Source of the DNA: Amoebophrya sp. A120
Taxonomy: Eukaryota > Sar > Dinophyceae > Syndiniales > Amoebophryaceae
Reading direction: 5' to 3'
Assembly (NCBI GenBank): GCA_905178155.1
Contig: CAJINV010000009.1
Span: 3,785,556-3,849,555 of the forward strand
DNA: 64,000 nucleotides
Shown piece by piece: positions 1 through 11,003 of the stretch; the first letter of the stretch is position 1; every line of letters starts with the position of its first letter. The notes beneath the pieces were generated by a model. That model was not told the DNA's origin. It ran no database searches and was given only the letters and a program-made list of their open reading frames with translations. The position numbers and the translations under genes are program-made.

Positions 1-74
1 GCGTTATGGATTGAGGGCAAAATTTGTAAAACCGTTAACGTTTTTAACACTTTTTTTGTTTGATACTCAGTCAG
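1..74 (+). other. 3' end of an upstream intron (acceptor at 72-74)
   Basis: A pyrimidine-rich stretch ends in CAG at 72-74, after which an uninterrupted reading frame in phase with the rest of the gene starts (GTC ACG CAA). No ATG fits as a start, so the first exons of this gene are probably left of the window. The acceptor is inferred from sequence only. Confidence 0.45.
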
Positions 75-3000
75 GTCACGCAAGACAAGAACGAGCAAAA
101 GGTTCCCAAGGTGACCAGAGACATGCGGACGCGGGAGCGAATGTTGCACGACTACGTGGAAAGTCCGGAAAAGAAGCAACAAGCTCGCTCGCCGTCAAAA
201 GGAGACAACGGCGCGACCGCTGAAACAACAACATCAAACAAGAAGAGCAAGAAGAAAAAATCTTTATCAGTGAAGGAGCAGCACATTAAATCCCTGCAGT
301 TCTTCGAGAATCCCGAAGTGGAAGCAGCAGATATGGGAGTGTCAGGATCGAAATCGTCAAAGGTGAAATAATCTGTAATGCAAAAAAGCGATACCAGCTG
401 GGGCCCAGTTTGCACGTGGCGCATGGCAAATTTTGGCAGTATGGAAATCCAATTTGTCATGCTGTTTGAGCAGAGATGGCTGCTTTTGCCATGCTACTTT
501 ATCTCTAGAAGCTCTATCTCACACCCCAAGCAGGCTTATAATCGGCCTCAGTTGCCTGCTCTGTAAGACAGGCACTGTGCGTCTAGCATTTTATGCATCA
601 CAAGTTTTTTCAACTTTGTCAATTTCGATCCTGACACCCCCATAGCAGAGAAGGAAATGCTAGAGAACCAGAGTCCAAAATCCACCGCCAACATGGGTTA
701 TTCTGTGCAAAAGTATCGCACTCGTAGTAATTATTGCAATCATGCATTACAAGTCTCGTGCTTAAGGCAAATCTGCATTACAAATTTCATTTCTCATGCT
801 GAGAAAATTTGTCATGCGATTTATACCAGTACGATGTTTTTGCCTTGCATATGGGCGGGATGAATTTCTCGCCCAAAGAAGACCTCTACAAAGACTCGGA
901 GGAAGTCGCCGCGCTGCGCCGCGCGGGATTTTCCAAGGATGCAGTCAGGCAATTCCAGGAGAGGGAGGAGGTGTACGAGCAGAAACGGTTGGACGGGCAG
1001 ATCCAGCGGAAAGTGCCGGCGAACATGTTTGATAAGAATGTCTACAACGAATCCACGTCGCCGGTTATGATCCTGGGAAAAAGTGTCGTATGGACGTACT
1101 AGTGATTGCAGTCTATGTATGAAGACACTTTGTTCTTGCAACTACCTGAAGTAGCATGACAGATTTCTTTTGTCCTTCTGAAAAAAATATGATGTCTAGT
1201 TGCAATTCCAATTTCTACCATGTGCGATACTTTCGCAGTGCATACCGGTGAAACGAAAACTGAATCAGCCAGAGATGAACGTGAACGAAAAAATGCTCGC
1301 GAACCAGAAGAAGGTCACCTCGCAGTTGATCCAAAAGTACACGTCGAACGAGAACATGGCGACCAGCTTCGTTATGGAAGTGTCAGGTTTGAAATCGTCA
1401 AAGTTGAAATAGTTTGCGATGCGTAAAATGCTAGACGCAAAGCGCCTGTCTTGCAGAGCAGGCAACTGAGGCCGATTGTAAGCCTGTTTGGGGTGTGCGA
1501 TAGAGCTGCTAAAATAGCATGACAAAAGCAGTCCTGTCTGCTCAAACAGCATGACAAATTGGATTTCCATGCTGATGCTGCCAAAATTTGTCATGCGCCA
1601 CTTGCAAACTGGGCTCCAGCTGGTATCGCTTTTTTGCATATACAGATTATTTCACCTCTGACGATTTCAATCCTGACGCTCCCATATTCGTCCAGGAAAC
1701 GGAAACCCTGCAAAATCCGGAGCGGGAAAGCTACAAAAAGTGGAACAAGAGCAGCCTCATGTCGCGCTGGCTACCCGGTGTTGGATCGAACAAAAAAAAT
1801 GCCGCACAACCCCCCCCGCCCCCACCGGTCCCCGGGAGAGACGAGGGAGACAAGCGGAGTAGGAGTAGATCGACATCGAAAGAAAACAACAACGGCCTGA
1901 CTTTACCACTGCAGGGGGAAAACAACAATCAGTACTATGATGTTGGCGACGGAAACGCCAATGCTGCTGCTTACCAGCAGCCTCGGACGGAGCAAATTGT
2001 CGCCGCGATAGAGGAAAAGGAAGGTGGTTTTCATCTCCCCTACTCGCCTGAGATGGAGAAACTAAAACAACAGAATCAGCAGCAGACCATGCATAAACCA
2101 AAAAACCTGCACAATCCGCCACCCCTCCCCGGTATGCAGCAGTTCTCCGACAATTCTCGGGAGCCGCCGCGAAAAGTCACGACCGGCACGAATTTCTTCC
2201 CTCCCAACATGCACGAGTCGAACCGGTGGCAGAACAACAAGGACATGCTCCAATTGCAGAAGGACCGGGGACAACTGCAGGATCCTGTGAACAAGCAGAG
2301 TGCAAGCTCAGCTTTGCGACCGACCGAAGCAGATTCGCGGGACGACCTCATCAATTTTAGTCGCCCGGACCCCCCGGGGAAGAAATTGACGAAAGTGGCG
2401 GAGCAGGGAGCAGCTTTAGAAACGCAGGAAATAAGAGAACAACACGAAAGGCAACAACAGCCGCCGAATACTGTTCCCACACCGTCCCCAGCGAAGAATA
2501 ATGCGAGGGGGAATACTAGAATTATAACCGACCCCAATCTGCAGCCGATGTTACCCAGAATGGACGATTTGATCTCCGATTTGAAAGTGAAAAAGGAAAT
2601 GGAACAGGCAGGAGAAACACTAAAGACACAGAAAGACAACAACAAGCCGCAACCACGAACGGCAAGTAAAACGAGCAATAGCAGTACCAGTGCGCAAAAC
2701 TTGCAGCCGCCGGCGGTACTACCACCAAGCGGGGGGAACAACAACCAGTTGTACGACTACTCGAGCTCGGATGATGAAAAATACAACAAGCTTCCGAGTG
2801 CGGCGTCGAAGAACCAAAGTCAACAAAAATCCTCTTTTTTCGGCCGGCTGTTCGGCGGCGGTGGTTCAGCAGCAAAACCACAACCAGGAGGTGCCGGCGC
2901 GCAGAACAGTAGTCGCTGGGCCGTGGACCAACAACAGCAAGACGGTAAATCCTCGAAGAAATACGAGCAGAAGGAACCAACATCGAAAAGCAAGCGGTGG

Positions 3001-4034
3001 TTGCAGCCGTCACCTTTGAAGAAGCCGAACGTGCTGCAGGAGCATGATCCGTATGAATTGCAAAAATATCTTCGAACTGGTCCTGGTGGTAAGTATCGCA
3101 TCTTCAGAAATTTGCTCAGCATGACAAAAAATGGAGTTTGGCATGCAGAAAGTGAAAGAGATTCATTTGTCATGCATAATTGCGATAATTACTTACTAGC
3201 ACGATACTTTTGCAGAGGATAACCCGCACGAAAACGCGTTCACGTACGAGACGGATTCGGGCACTTTGGTGACCAACGTGATGGACATCCACTCCGTTTC
3301 CGATGACAATTATGGTGGCGATCATTCTGGTGGTGGGCGTCAAGAGCAAGACCGGAACAACTACGACGCCGCCAGCACCCTGACTGGAAAAGTCTCCGCG
3401 GCAAACTCTGGATCTGTGGACACGACGAAGAACGACAGAATCAGCAGAGACGATAGTCCGGCGAAACCGCAGCCGTCCTTCTGGGACCGGTATCCACAAT
3501 AAATAACTTCCCGTACACGTACAAATACGGTCTCTGCATGACAAAACTTAGCTTCGATCCTAGTATGCTCGCAGGACAAACAACAAAAGTAGAAGATTGG
3601 TGAAATTTATTGTGATGCATCTTGTACAAATGCGGGAATGGAAATTTGTATTGCATACACGGATGCTCAAATCAACGAGGACAAAAGGAAAAATCATCGC
3701 GGAAACGGAGCACAAGTCCGTTGTGAAAAAATCGGCTCTGAAAAAGGACAGCAAAGAAACAGGCGGAAAGCAAGTGAAGATCAACAGCAAAATCGAGCGG
3801 GTTCCGACGCAGAGAGACGACTCCCCAATGGCAGCGGGTGGCGCCGGCGCCCCGGGTACTAACAACAATCAGAAAGGAACTGCTCCGAAGAACAAGGCAG
3901 CGCAGCGGTTTTTGGTGCCGTCGGTCGGCAGCTCCGCGGGACGAGGGGGTTTTGACCGAGCGAAAACAAACTTGAACAGCAACATGAACGAGCTGCAGGC
4001 GTTTTTGAGGCAGGAAAAGGCGCTGCACAAGTAG
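75..4034 (+). CDS. Low-complexity basic protein, 5'-partial, split by six introners
   Basis: Exons, with the 3' TSD copy assigned to the intron: 75-331, 650-698, 857-1065, 1250-1372, 1692-3051, 3227-3490, 3663-4034. They total 2,634 nt, exactly 878 codons with the stop, so removing six elements leaves one frame. The product is not recognised. The N-terminal part is Lys-rich (KKSKKKKSLSVKEQ), followed by a charged, possibly helical region and then a long Gln/Asn/Pro-rich, presumably disordered stretch with a polyproline run near 1813. It ends in a basic tail. There is no membrane segment or catalytic motif. The exon joins read smoothly, for example NMG-GMNFS and TSF-VQETE. The start lies upstream of the window. 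A scaffold or cytoskeletal role would be a guess. Confidence 0.75.
332..644 (+). mobile_element. Introner, family C, 313 bp
   Basis: Starts TATGGGAGTGTCAGG and ends with its inverted complement (CCTGACACCCCCATA). The TSD is GCAGA at 327-331 and 645-649. Excision joins GCA GCA GAG AAG GAA in frame. The copy at 1373-1686 is the same element in opposite orientation. Confidence 0.88.
699..851. mobile_element. Introner, family B, 153 bp
   Basis: Begins TATTCTGTGCAAAAGTATCG and ends in CGATGTTTTTGCCTTGCATA. The TSD is TGGGT/TGGGC (4 of 5). Excision joins AAC ATG GG/GGG ATG in frame. Confidence 0.85.
1066..1244. mobile_element. Introner, divergent family B, 179 bp
   Basis: Starts TATGATCCTGGGAAAAAGTG and ends GCGATACTTTCGCAGTGCATA. 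The exact TSD is CCGGT (1061-1065, 1245-1249). Excision gives SPV-KRKLNQP. Confidence 0.85.
1373..1686 (-). mobile_element. Introner, family C, 314 bp, reverse orientation
   Basis: The exact TSD is TTCGT (1368-1372, 1687-1691). Read on the minus strand it follows the element at 332-644 almost throughout, so one element is spliced in both orientations within one gene. Confidence 0.88.
3052..3221. mobile_element. Introner, family B, 170 bp
   Basis: Starts TATGAATTGCAAAAATATC and ends GATACTTTTGCAGAGGATA. The TSD is ATCCG/ACCCG (4 of 5). Excision gives HDP-HENAFTYE in frame. Confidence 0.85.
3491..3657. mobile_element. Introner, family E (short), 167 bp
   Basis: Starts TATCCACAATAAATAACTTC with GTACACGTACAAA just inside. 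The right end carries a weaker inverted version ending TGCATA. The TSD is imperfect (ACCGG/CACGG). Excision joins FWDR-MLKSTR in frame. It is the short relative of the 1.65-kb element at 49567. Confidence 0.7.
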
Positions 4035-5349
4035 GATTTTTTACTGGAATAAAGCTGCTTGTTGAAGTACTAGGGGGGATCCTCGAGAAGAATCGCTGAC
4101 TACAAGTGTTGAGATAAGTATAGAACGGATTTTTCTACAGCAGGAACCACAGCCAGAGAATTATCTCCAGGATTCTTACACTTTTTACGTATGAGTTGCA
4201 TGGGCTCTTTTGGTACCGCTACCGTACTGCAAGGGCCGCTACGCAACTTCTTTGAGCAGACGACGTTTGATTCTATCTACTCTCCAGCGCAGCATGACTC
4301 TTCTACAACTACAGTCGTTGCGCTAAGTAATTGAACTTTTCATTTTTCAACCGCGAACTTTTTTCCTGGATCCGTTTCTCAAATAGACGACAAAGCTAGA
4401 GTGTGAAAAAATGTTTATCCAACTTCAAGAACACCGGGACCGGCCTACAGAGCCAGATATTTGATGAACTGCTAGCCGAAATATAGTGACAGATATCTTC
4501 GCGATCCTGAACTTAGTAAAAATCAAAGTCCTACATACCTCAGGACAACTCGACGAATATTGAAGCTGCCAGAACTGCTAGTGAAGATAGATTTTCACAC
4601 CGATTCTCTAGTTGCAAACAATTAGCGAGCCTTTTTTTGAGTCACGAAGGACGACGTCCAAATAAATCGACGAAAGTGCTGTAGATGAACCAACAGCGAC
4701 AGAATCTGTACAAAAATTCTGAAAATGATTCTTCTCAGAGACCACCACAACGACAATATGAGTGTAGGCACGTACTACCACCCTCAGAGAGCTGCTTTTG
4801 AGAATATAGAATGTCAATTTTTTTATCCAGCATTTTGGCTCCGGAGGTCGTGCGAGCCGTTCCTCCTTGTTTCTGCGCTTTTTTTTTCACTGCCGCAGAA
4901 ATACAGGCAATGCGTTTTCATCTCCGGTGTTCCGCGTCCATGTGTAGGAGCTTGTATACTATTGCCACCGTCGTCGCTCGTTGTAGCTGGTGGTGGTCTC
5001 CTGATGCACTCGTTCTTCTTCTTTGTTTCATTCGTTTGTCTCTCTTCTTGTTCCAGAGCTTATCTTCCTCATGAGAGCAGTGACTTGTCCACGTGGCAAC
5101 GACCACTACAACCTGGCGAACAATTAATACAAGCTGGCGCAGACATCAGCATCACGGAGTGTGCGTCCGTGGCTGCAGCAGCTAGCTTCGTGGTTGCGTC
5201 CTGGCCCATTTCACCATACGTCCGCAGTCACGACAGTATCTCCAGATGAACCACCGAAGAGAGTTTTTGTGTTGATGTTATCCTCACTTTCAGTAATTAT
5301 TACAGAGGCGGCTAAGAACAATTGCAATTCTTTGGAGCGAAAAACAAAG
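4035..5349. other. Intergenic, no gene seen
   Basis: This is the 3' flank of the first gene and the presumed 5' region of the next. It has many stops, scattered CTAG/ACTAG motifs and T-rich tracts. A 174-codon open frame at 4725-5249 is hydrophobic and compositionally unlike the genes here, so it was not called. Confidence 0.5.
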
Positions 5350-8300
5350 ATGGGGTCGTCTCGTCGTAGCAGCGCGGACGGTATTTGTGCTTCCGTGCCA
5401 CCGGATCATGCTGTTCACCAGCCCCCGTTGGAAGATGGTGGAGGAGAGTCTCATGCAACTGCCCCTCAAGTAGAAGAACAGCAGCAGGGCAGTGGAATGC
5501 AGAAGGTCGTCCGGCAGCCAGGACCAACAGCTGCACAGGAGCCTTCCGGCCGGAAAAAGTCCTTGATGCAGCAGTTTTTGTTCAAGAGGCCAGCGGCTCC
5601 AAGTGTGTGCGAAGGCGCGGCTACGGAGACCCTCGCAGACCAACTGGGATTGCTGACTGAGGAATCTGGCTACAGTAGGGAAGAAGCGCTACTGGGACTA
5701 TTTTCCGTGCTTTCATCTCGGCAAAGCGGTACTCTCGTCGGACGTGGTGGAAATTCATCCGGCAATACTCATTCGACAATCACCCTCAGCGCCGCCGCGA
5801 AACAGTGGCTGGAGGAACGGGACGAGCAGGCGAAAACTGGAGCTGAAACAACTACTCCGTCTTGTTCTGACAAAGTTGTCACGTATGACCAAGTCTCAGC
5901 ACGGGTGAAGCTGATCAACTTGGAGCACCTCGACGTTGGGATGCAGCATGATTCTGAGGTGGACCATTCCGACGCGGACCCTTCCTCTGGCCTACGACCT
6001 ATCAAGTGTAAAAATGTCTGGGTCTGGAAGAATGCGCGATTTGTCATGCTGCTTTTCCATGACCCATGAGGTCTGGAATGCCGGAGCTAGCATGACAGAT
6101 TCTGCGAGACCTTTCTAATGCCTATCCTGCATGAGAAACTCTCTCCCGATTTGGTCAAAACTGGGCGACTTTTGGCAATCATGCAACACAGATTTTTGTA
6201 TGCTGCAGATTCAGCATGACAAGTTGCAATCTTCCAGACCCAGACATTTTTACATTTGATACGAACAGTAAATAAGCAACCAGAGCACGGCGTCATCGTG
6301 GATTTTGACGAGGAAAGCGGACGGTTTGTGGTCGACGTGAGCTGTGAGGACCTGGACGTGCAGATCGACCCGATTCGGTTTCTACGGGCGGAGAGTCTAC
6401 AACTCGTATTGAACCCTGCAGCTTCATCGGGAGGAGGTGGTGCTAGTACGGGAGCGTACTCTGTGTTGGGAAACAAGAGTCGAGCGGCCACCTCGCAACT
6501 GATTCTACCCACAGGAGCTGCGGGAAAGATGAAGGAAAAGTTTTTGAACACGATTCAGCAGAAATTCAGTTCCAGCCGCAGACCGTCGAAACAGAACATC
6601 GATGGTGTTGCAGAAGATGGCAACGCCGTCGCCGTCAACATTCCTGCAATAGCTTCCGCTGCTACTGGTGCTGAAGCTGACAAAAACAAGCACGAAGAAA
6701 GTGAGCAGAAAGATGTCACAACAGCATCGACATCCTGCTCTTCGAGTAAAACCACGACACCGACGGGTGGTACCACCGGGGGTCGTGTTGCCGCAAAAGT
6801 AGCAGCGTCTTTCAACCCCGCCTCACGGCTTTTTGGCAGAGGCACAGCGACAGCCGGTACTAGTGCAAGCAAACCTGCTTCATCCCAACAACATCGAAAA
6901 AAGGCGGAGCTCGGCGTTCCAGCGGTTGCTGCGACAGGAAGTACAGGCAGTGCTTCTTCCTTCACCAGTTTGGTCAAATCGAAAATTTTTCAAGCGACTT
7001 CGTCCACGACCTCGGGAACAGCTGCGCACCAGCAGAAAAACAAGAACAAAACGAGCAAAAACTGGACGAATTGGGGTGGAGGCAGGTTGGGGGAAGGACC
7101 AGTACAACCCGAGGAACTAGAATCAGTATCACCCTCTTCCACGGTCGTGTTAGCCACTGCGAAGTCCGCGGACAGTTCGTACCACGATTTTGACAAAGAT
7201 TCAGATTTACACTCGAACGGTAACAACTCCCGACGGCTCAGCACGCGAAGCGAGTTGTTGGATGTTGCGGAGGGGGTAAATGCGGGAGCAGAAGAAGAAG
7301 AGCCGGAAGCGGATCAAGGAGCTCCTGGTGGTCGAAGCACTAGAAGTGGGGAAAAAACCAAGAAGATAAAGCCTATGTCATCAGCTTCATCCAGTACAAC
7401 GGCTTCGAAGTCCGAATCGCTTGCCGCACGAGCAGCAGAAAATAACGTCGACTCCGGAAGGGACTCGTCCGAAGAATCTGCGGCGCGGGCGAGCAGCAAT
7501 CGCAAGGGTCCAGTAGAACCCGCCACTGTCCCTTCCTCTCGCATCAGCAGCACCAGCAGCGCGTCCTCCGTGATGGAACATTTCCTGGAAAAAGAGTTTC
7601 AGCGCATGGAGAAAATGAAGGAGCAGCTGGATTACGCCTTGCAAAACTATCTTCGCACATAGGAGAAAACGCATGACAATTGTTTTTCGATCGAGGGGTA
7701 ACGAAAATCCAAATTAGTAGAGCCTGTCATGGAGGTGATTCAGGTATAGAAATAGATATGCATCTGTCATGCCCATGCGTGATTGCAATCAATGCGAGTT
7801 GTGCGACGTTACTTTTGCACAGGATATGGATACGCGGGAGCAGTTGATTACATTGCGCGAGGATCAGGTGTCGATGAAAGAACGCGAGCTGAACGCCAAG
7901 GAGTTATCCTGTGCAAAACGAATGTATCGTACTGCAACTGCAGTGGGAGGTGCATTACGCATGAGAAAGAGAATTTCTAATGCTGATTGAGCTTACGAAG
8001 GAGAAGGTGAAGGACATGTGTCATGCGTAACTAGTGTTACATGGCTAGTACGACTACTGTTTTTTTGCACAGGATAGGAGTTGGAGCTATACGATTTGCA
8101 GAAGCAGCAACAGAAAAAACTCGCACTGCAGCACGCCGAAGCGCTTCGGATGCTGGAAGAAACTAGTACGGCGAAGACGGAGAAGGAGGACCTGTGTGGG
8201 GATGAAAAGGAAAACTCGGATCAGACCACCGCGTCTTATGCTTTTGTGAAAGCTGGGGTGTGTCTTTCTCTTTGTACTCATGTCGTGTCATCGTGCTCGT

Positions 8301-8850
8301 GATGAAGCTTTGTCATGCTATTTTTTTTCTGTAGGATCGGATCATGTTCATGACCCAGGCTTTTACATGGGATATTACAACTTCGAAAAGCAACAAATCC
8401 GGAACAGCTGGGGGAGCGCTGATTTTTTCGAAATCGCTGGATAACGGGGACAGCAGAAAGAACAGTCCGCAGGCGGAGGATGCGATAGCAGGTGGCGGGT
8501 TGATGGAAGCGGGGAGTTTCGAAGGATCCGAACTTTTGCTGGAAACGACGTATTTGCTATACAAGTGTTATATTTATTTCTCGTTGGGAAAGGGCGGAAA
8601 GGCTGGAGCAGCAGAGGCAAGACCAAGAGGAGGCCCGCCGGACCCAAAGATAAGCGAAAAGCAGTGGGAGAAGAGCAGGACGGGGGCGTCGAGGATAGCC
8701 GGAGAAGAAGATGCTGCAGAAGAAAAACCGGAATTCGTGGTGGAAGAAAGCTTTTTCTGTGAAAACTCGGGCAAGGAGGAATGGAAGGTGGCGGGAGCCT
8801 GGTTTGCAAAGCAGGCGGATGAGACCTGGGCAGTGGTGCGCGGCGGGTAG
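5350..8850 (+). CDS. Coiled-coil protein with a small beta-type motif, split by three introners
   Basis: Exons 5350-5999, 6267-7632, 7832-7904, 8082-8257 and 8335-8850 sum to 2,781 nt (926 aa). The start chosen is ATG 5350 after AAACAAAG; ATG 5275 is in frame and possible. The N-terminal third is Ser/Gln-rich. Across the first introner, EHLDVGMQ and VNKQPEHGVIVDFDEESGRF form a stretch resembling small SH3/Tudor-like barrels; this resemblance is a guess. After a long Ser/Thr/Ala-rich region, residues about 650-730 are a strong coiled coil (EFQRMEKMKEQLDTREQL through LELYDLQKQQQKKLALQHAE) rebuilt only when two introners are removed. The C-terminal exon is Gly/Glu-rich with aromatic residues near the end. 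The function is not recognised. Confidence 0.72.
6000..6261 (-). mobile_element. Introner, family A, 262 bp
   Basis: Starts TATCAAGTGTAAAAATGTC and ends with the inverted TIR finishing CATTTGATA, each with the TCTGGGTCTGGAA core. The TSD is CGACC/CGAAC. Its reverse complement closely follows the element at 43410-43674. Confidence 0.9.
7633..7826. mobile_element. Introner, divergent family B, 194 bp
   Basis: Starts TACGCCTTGCAAAACTATC and ends ACTTTTGCACAGGATA. The exact TSD is TGGAT (7628-7632, 7827-7831). Excision continues the coiled coil EQLD-TREQLITL. Confidence 0.82.
7905..8076. mobile_element. Introner, divergent family B, 172 bp
   Basis: Starts TATCCTGTGCAAAACGAATG and ends TTTTTGCACAGGATA. 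The exact TSD is GGAGT. Excision gives NAKE-LELYDLQ in frame. Confidence 0.82.
8258..8334 (+). other. Spliceosomal GT-AG intron, 77 bp
   Basis: The donor is GTGTGTC after GGG and the acceptor is a T-run followed by GTAG. It joins KAG to DRIMFMTQAF in the frame that stays open to 8850. There is no TSD or TIR, unlike the neighbouring introners. Confidence 0.65.
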
Positions 8851-11003
8851 CCCCTCGCCCCGATAGCACAGGCCTCTCGAGGCTAAAAAACGACACACGC
8901 ACATCCACGATTACATCGAAGAGTCTCTATCGAATATTTCTACTAGAGCCCCCGGATTACGCGTTGATACTGATACTGATATTTCTCGTTGGTCCACAAG
9001 ATTTGTGGCAGACTAGTTCCGATGAAAATTTGCAGTGTCTTCCACCAGGACGACCTAAAGTAACATGTATAACTCTGTCATGCATTTTTCAAGAAGAACG
9101 AATTGGAATTTAAGTGCAAATTCAAATCACGCCAGGTACAGTGCGGATTGCGACTGGGTGACGTCGGTGGAGAGTAAAGCAGAGACCGGGCGGCCCGAAG
9201 GGTAGGAACCGTCGACACAAATGATGTTGGCTGTGGTGCTTGGTGCGAACAAACACTATAAAGAACAAGAGGCGAGAATGGCACGAAAACCAGACAAAGT
9301 TGGAACCGTATGTGATGACGAAGTCCTTAACTTCGAAAGTAGTCGGCACAGAAAGTAGCGAAGACTTGGCGAAAGCCCCTGGTAGCTAGATAGGAGTATA
9401 ATTGCTCTCCACCTCCTCGCACGAAAGGTGTCTCCCTAATCCTAGTAAAGAACCATATTCGCCGCAGCCTCGCGGCTGTGGTCGAAGTAAAAAATGCTGA
9501 AGACACCACCTGGAGGAGGATGACCTTGAAAGCGACTCGACGCATCATGCTTTTTATTGCTGTGAAGAATGAAAGTAGGGCTAGGGCGACCAGCTCCAGC
9601 TTGTGTGTAGCTTCAACATCGACATCCCTATGCTGTGCTACAAATGTCGCTGTTCTTCCAGAAATTCATGTAAAGCACACCACTGTGCTCTCGTTCTGCA
9701 TTCTTGCTCTTGGGGGTACTTCGGAAAGCTGCTGCGATGCCTCGGCCTAGTTTACTTCGCTATGCTTATTGTTGTACTTCTCTCCTTCGACGCTCGTTGC
9801 CCCGTTTGTTTCTCCGTAAACAGTGACTACGCTGGTGCAGTCGAGGAAATGGAAATATTACAGGATGCCAGCATACGCATCGCCCGGAAGACTTTTTTTT
9901 TAGAATTTCCTAGTTCCAGAATAGCATGAAAAGAATTGAAGAAGGAGCTTGCGAGTTCTTTAATCTTTTCAGCTGGTTAGCATGACCCTGACGTAAAAAT
10001 AAGAAAATAACGTTACAGAAAAAGTGTCAGCACTTCCTTGAATTTCGGTGGCGGTCTGACGTGTCTATGCACCCACAAAAAAATCCATTGAGAATAAGTC
10101 CGATGTATCGGTAGTCGTCGTACTCCCCCCCTGAGAATCAGATGCCATCAAAATAACAGGAGTACAAACGCTTTAAAATCATAATCTTCGTTCCGTGAGA
10201 CTCGTCTTTCTCCAGTTGTCGGTCCAGGTGGACACCGTGAGACTTTGTCTTTCTTCAGGTGGTCCCCTCAAGCACTATGTCGGTTCATTGACTTCGTGAG
10301 TAAGAGTAAGAGTAGTCGATGTTGATTACAGCAATCTCTCGGTTCTGTTGTTTGCTATGTAGTCTGGAGTCATTTTTCCATTCGGCTTTCCAAATTTCAT
10401 CGATAAGAATGATCTTTCGGTTCGTCCTGTGTGACCTTTGTAGCAGGTTGAATATTGTAGACGAGCCGTTGCGTGCATGGTGCGCTTCTAAAATCTCCGA
10501 ATATTTTACTACTCCTAAAGAAAAGTTTTGTTCAAGATTGTTTTTTTTTTCATTTTCAACCCACGACGAGTTACAGCAACTACAGTCCTTCCCAATGAGT
10601 ATTCACGGCCCCACCTAAAAGAATGAAGGCAGTTGCGTTGTGCATTTTCATTTTGATTGACTTCTATGTTTGATACAATTTATTATTTATTTATTTCGTG
10701 CTTAAAAACAAAATCCGACTCAAAGCACAAATAGAGGGAGCTTACAACTTTCGCGCTGTTGTCTGTGTGCTGGGGTTGCGTCGATTGTGCTCTTTACGAC
10801 CGATGAAAAACCTCCATAGTCAAGCAGAGCGCTTGCAAAAAAATGGAACACAAAGCGGAGATTTGTAGCTGCACCAAGAGAGCGTTTTTTTTCTGGTAGT
10901 AGCAGTGGAAGCACATCACTAGTATAAAGAAAAATCAAATATATCAACACTATTTGAAGAAAAACCGAGAGTACTAGAGGAATCAGTCACACGATTCGAC
11001 ACA
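8851..11003. other. Intergenic, contains one copy of a dispersed repeat
   Basis: No convincing gene. It carries the repeat copy at about 9440-9745. The rest is stop-rich with short A/T tracts and no recognised RNA gene. Confidence 0.5.
9440..9745 (+). repeat. Diverged direct repeat, copy 1
   Basis: It aligns by eye with 16735-17045 in the same orientation. Shared landmarks are AGAACCATATT, the CGCGGCT stretch, GACCAGCTCCAG, CTTTTT-TTGCTGT, TTCCAGAAA/CTGCCAGAAA and TTTCGGAAAGC, in the same order and spacing. It is roughly two-thirds identical and no coding function was found. Confidence 0.6.

Noticed and set aside
1588-3222. Treating the 544-codon open frame as a stand-alone gene
   Set aside because: Its first 35 codons lie within an introner and its last 55 in another. 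Only 1692-3051 is exon, and the frame continues on both sides after excision.
4725-5249. 174-codon open frame upstream of the second gene
   Set aside because: Hydrophobic, Cys/Phe-rich composition unlike the neighbouring genes, and no splice or family support.
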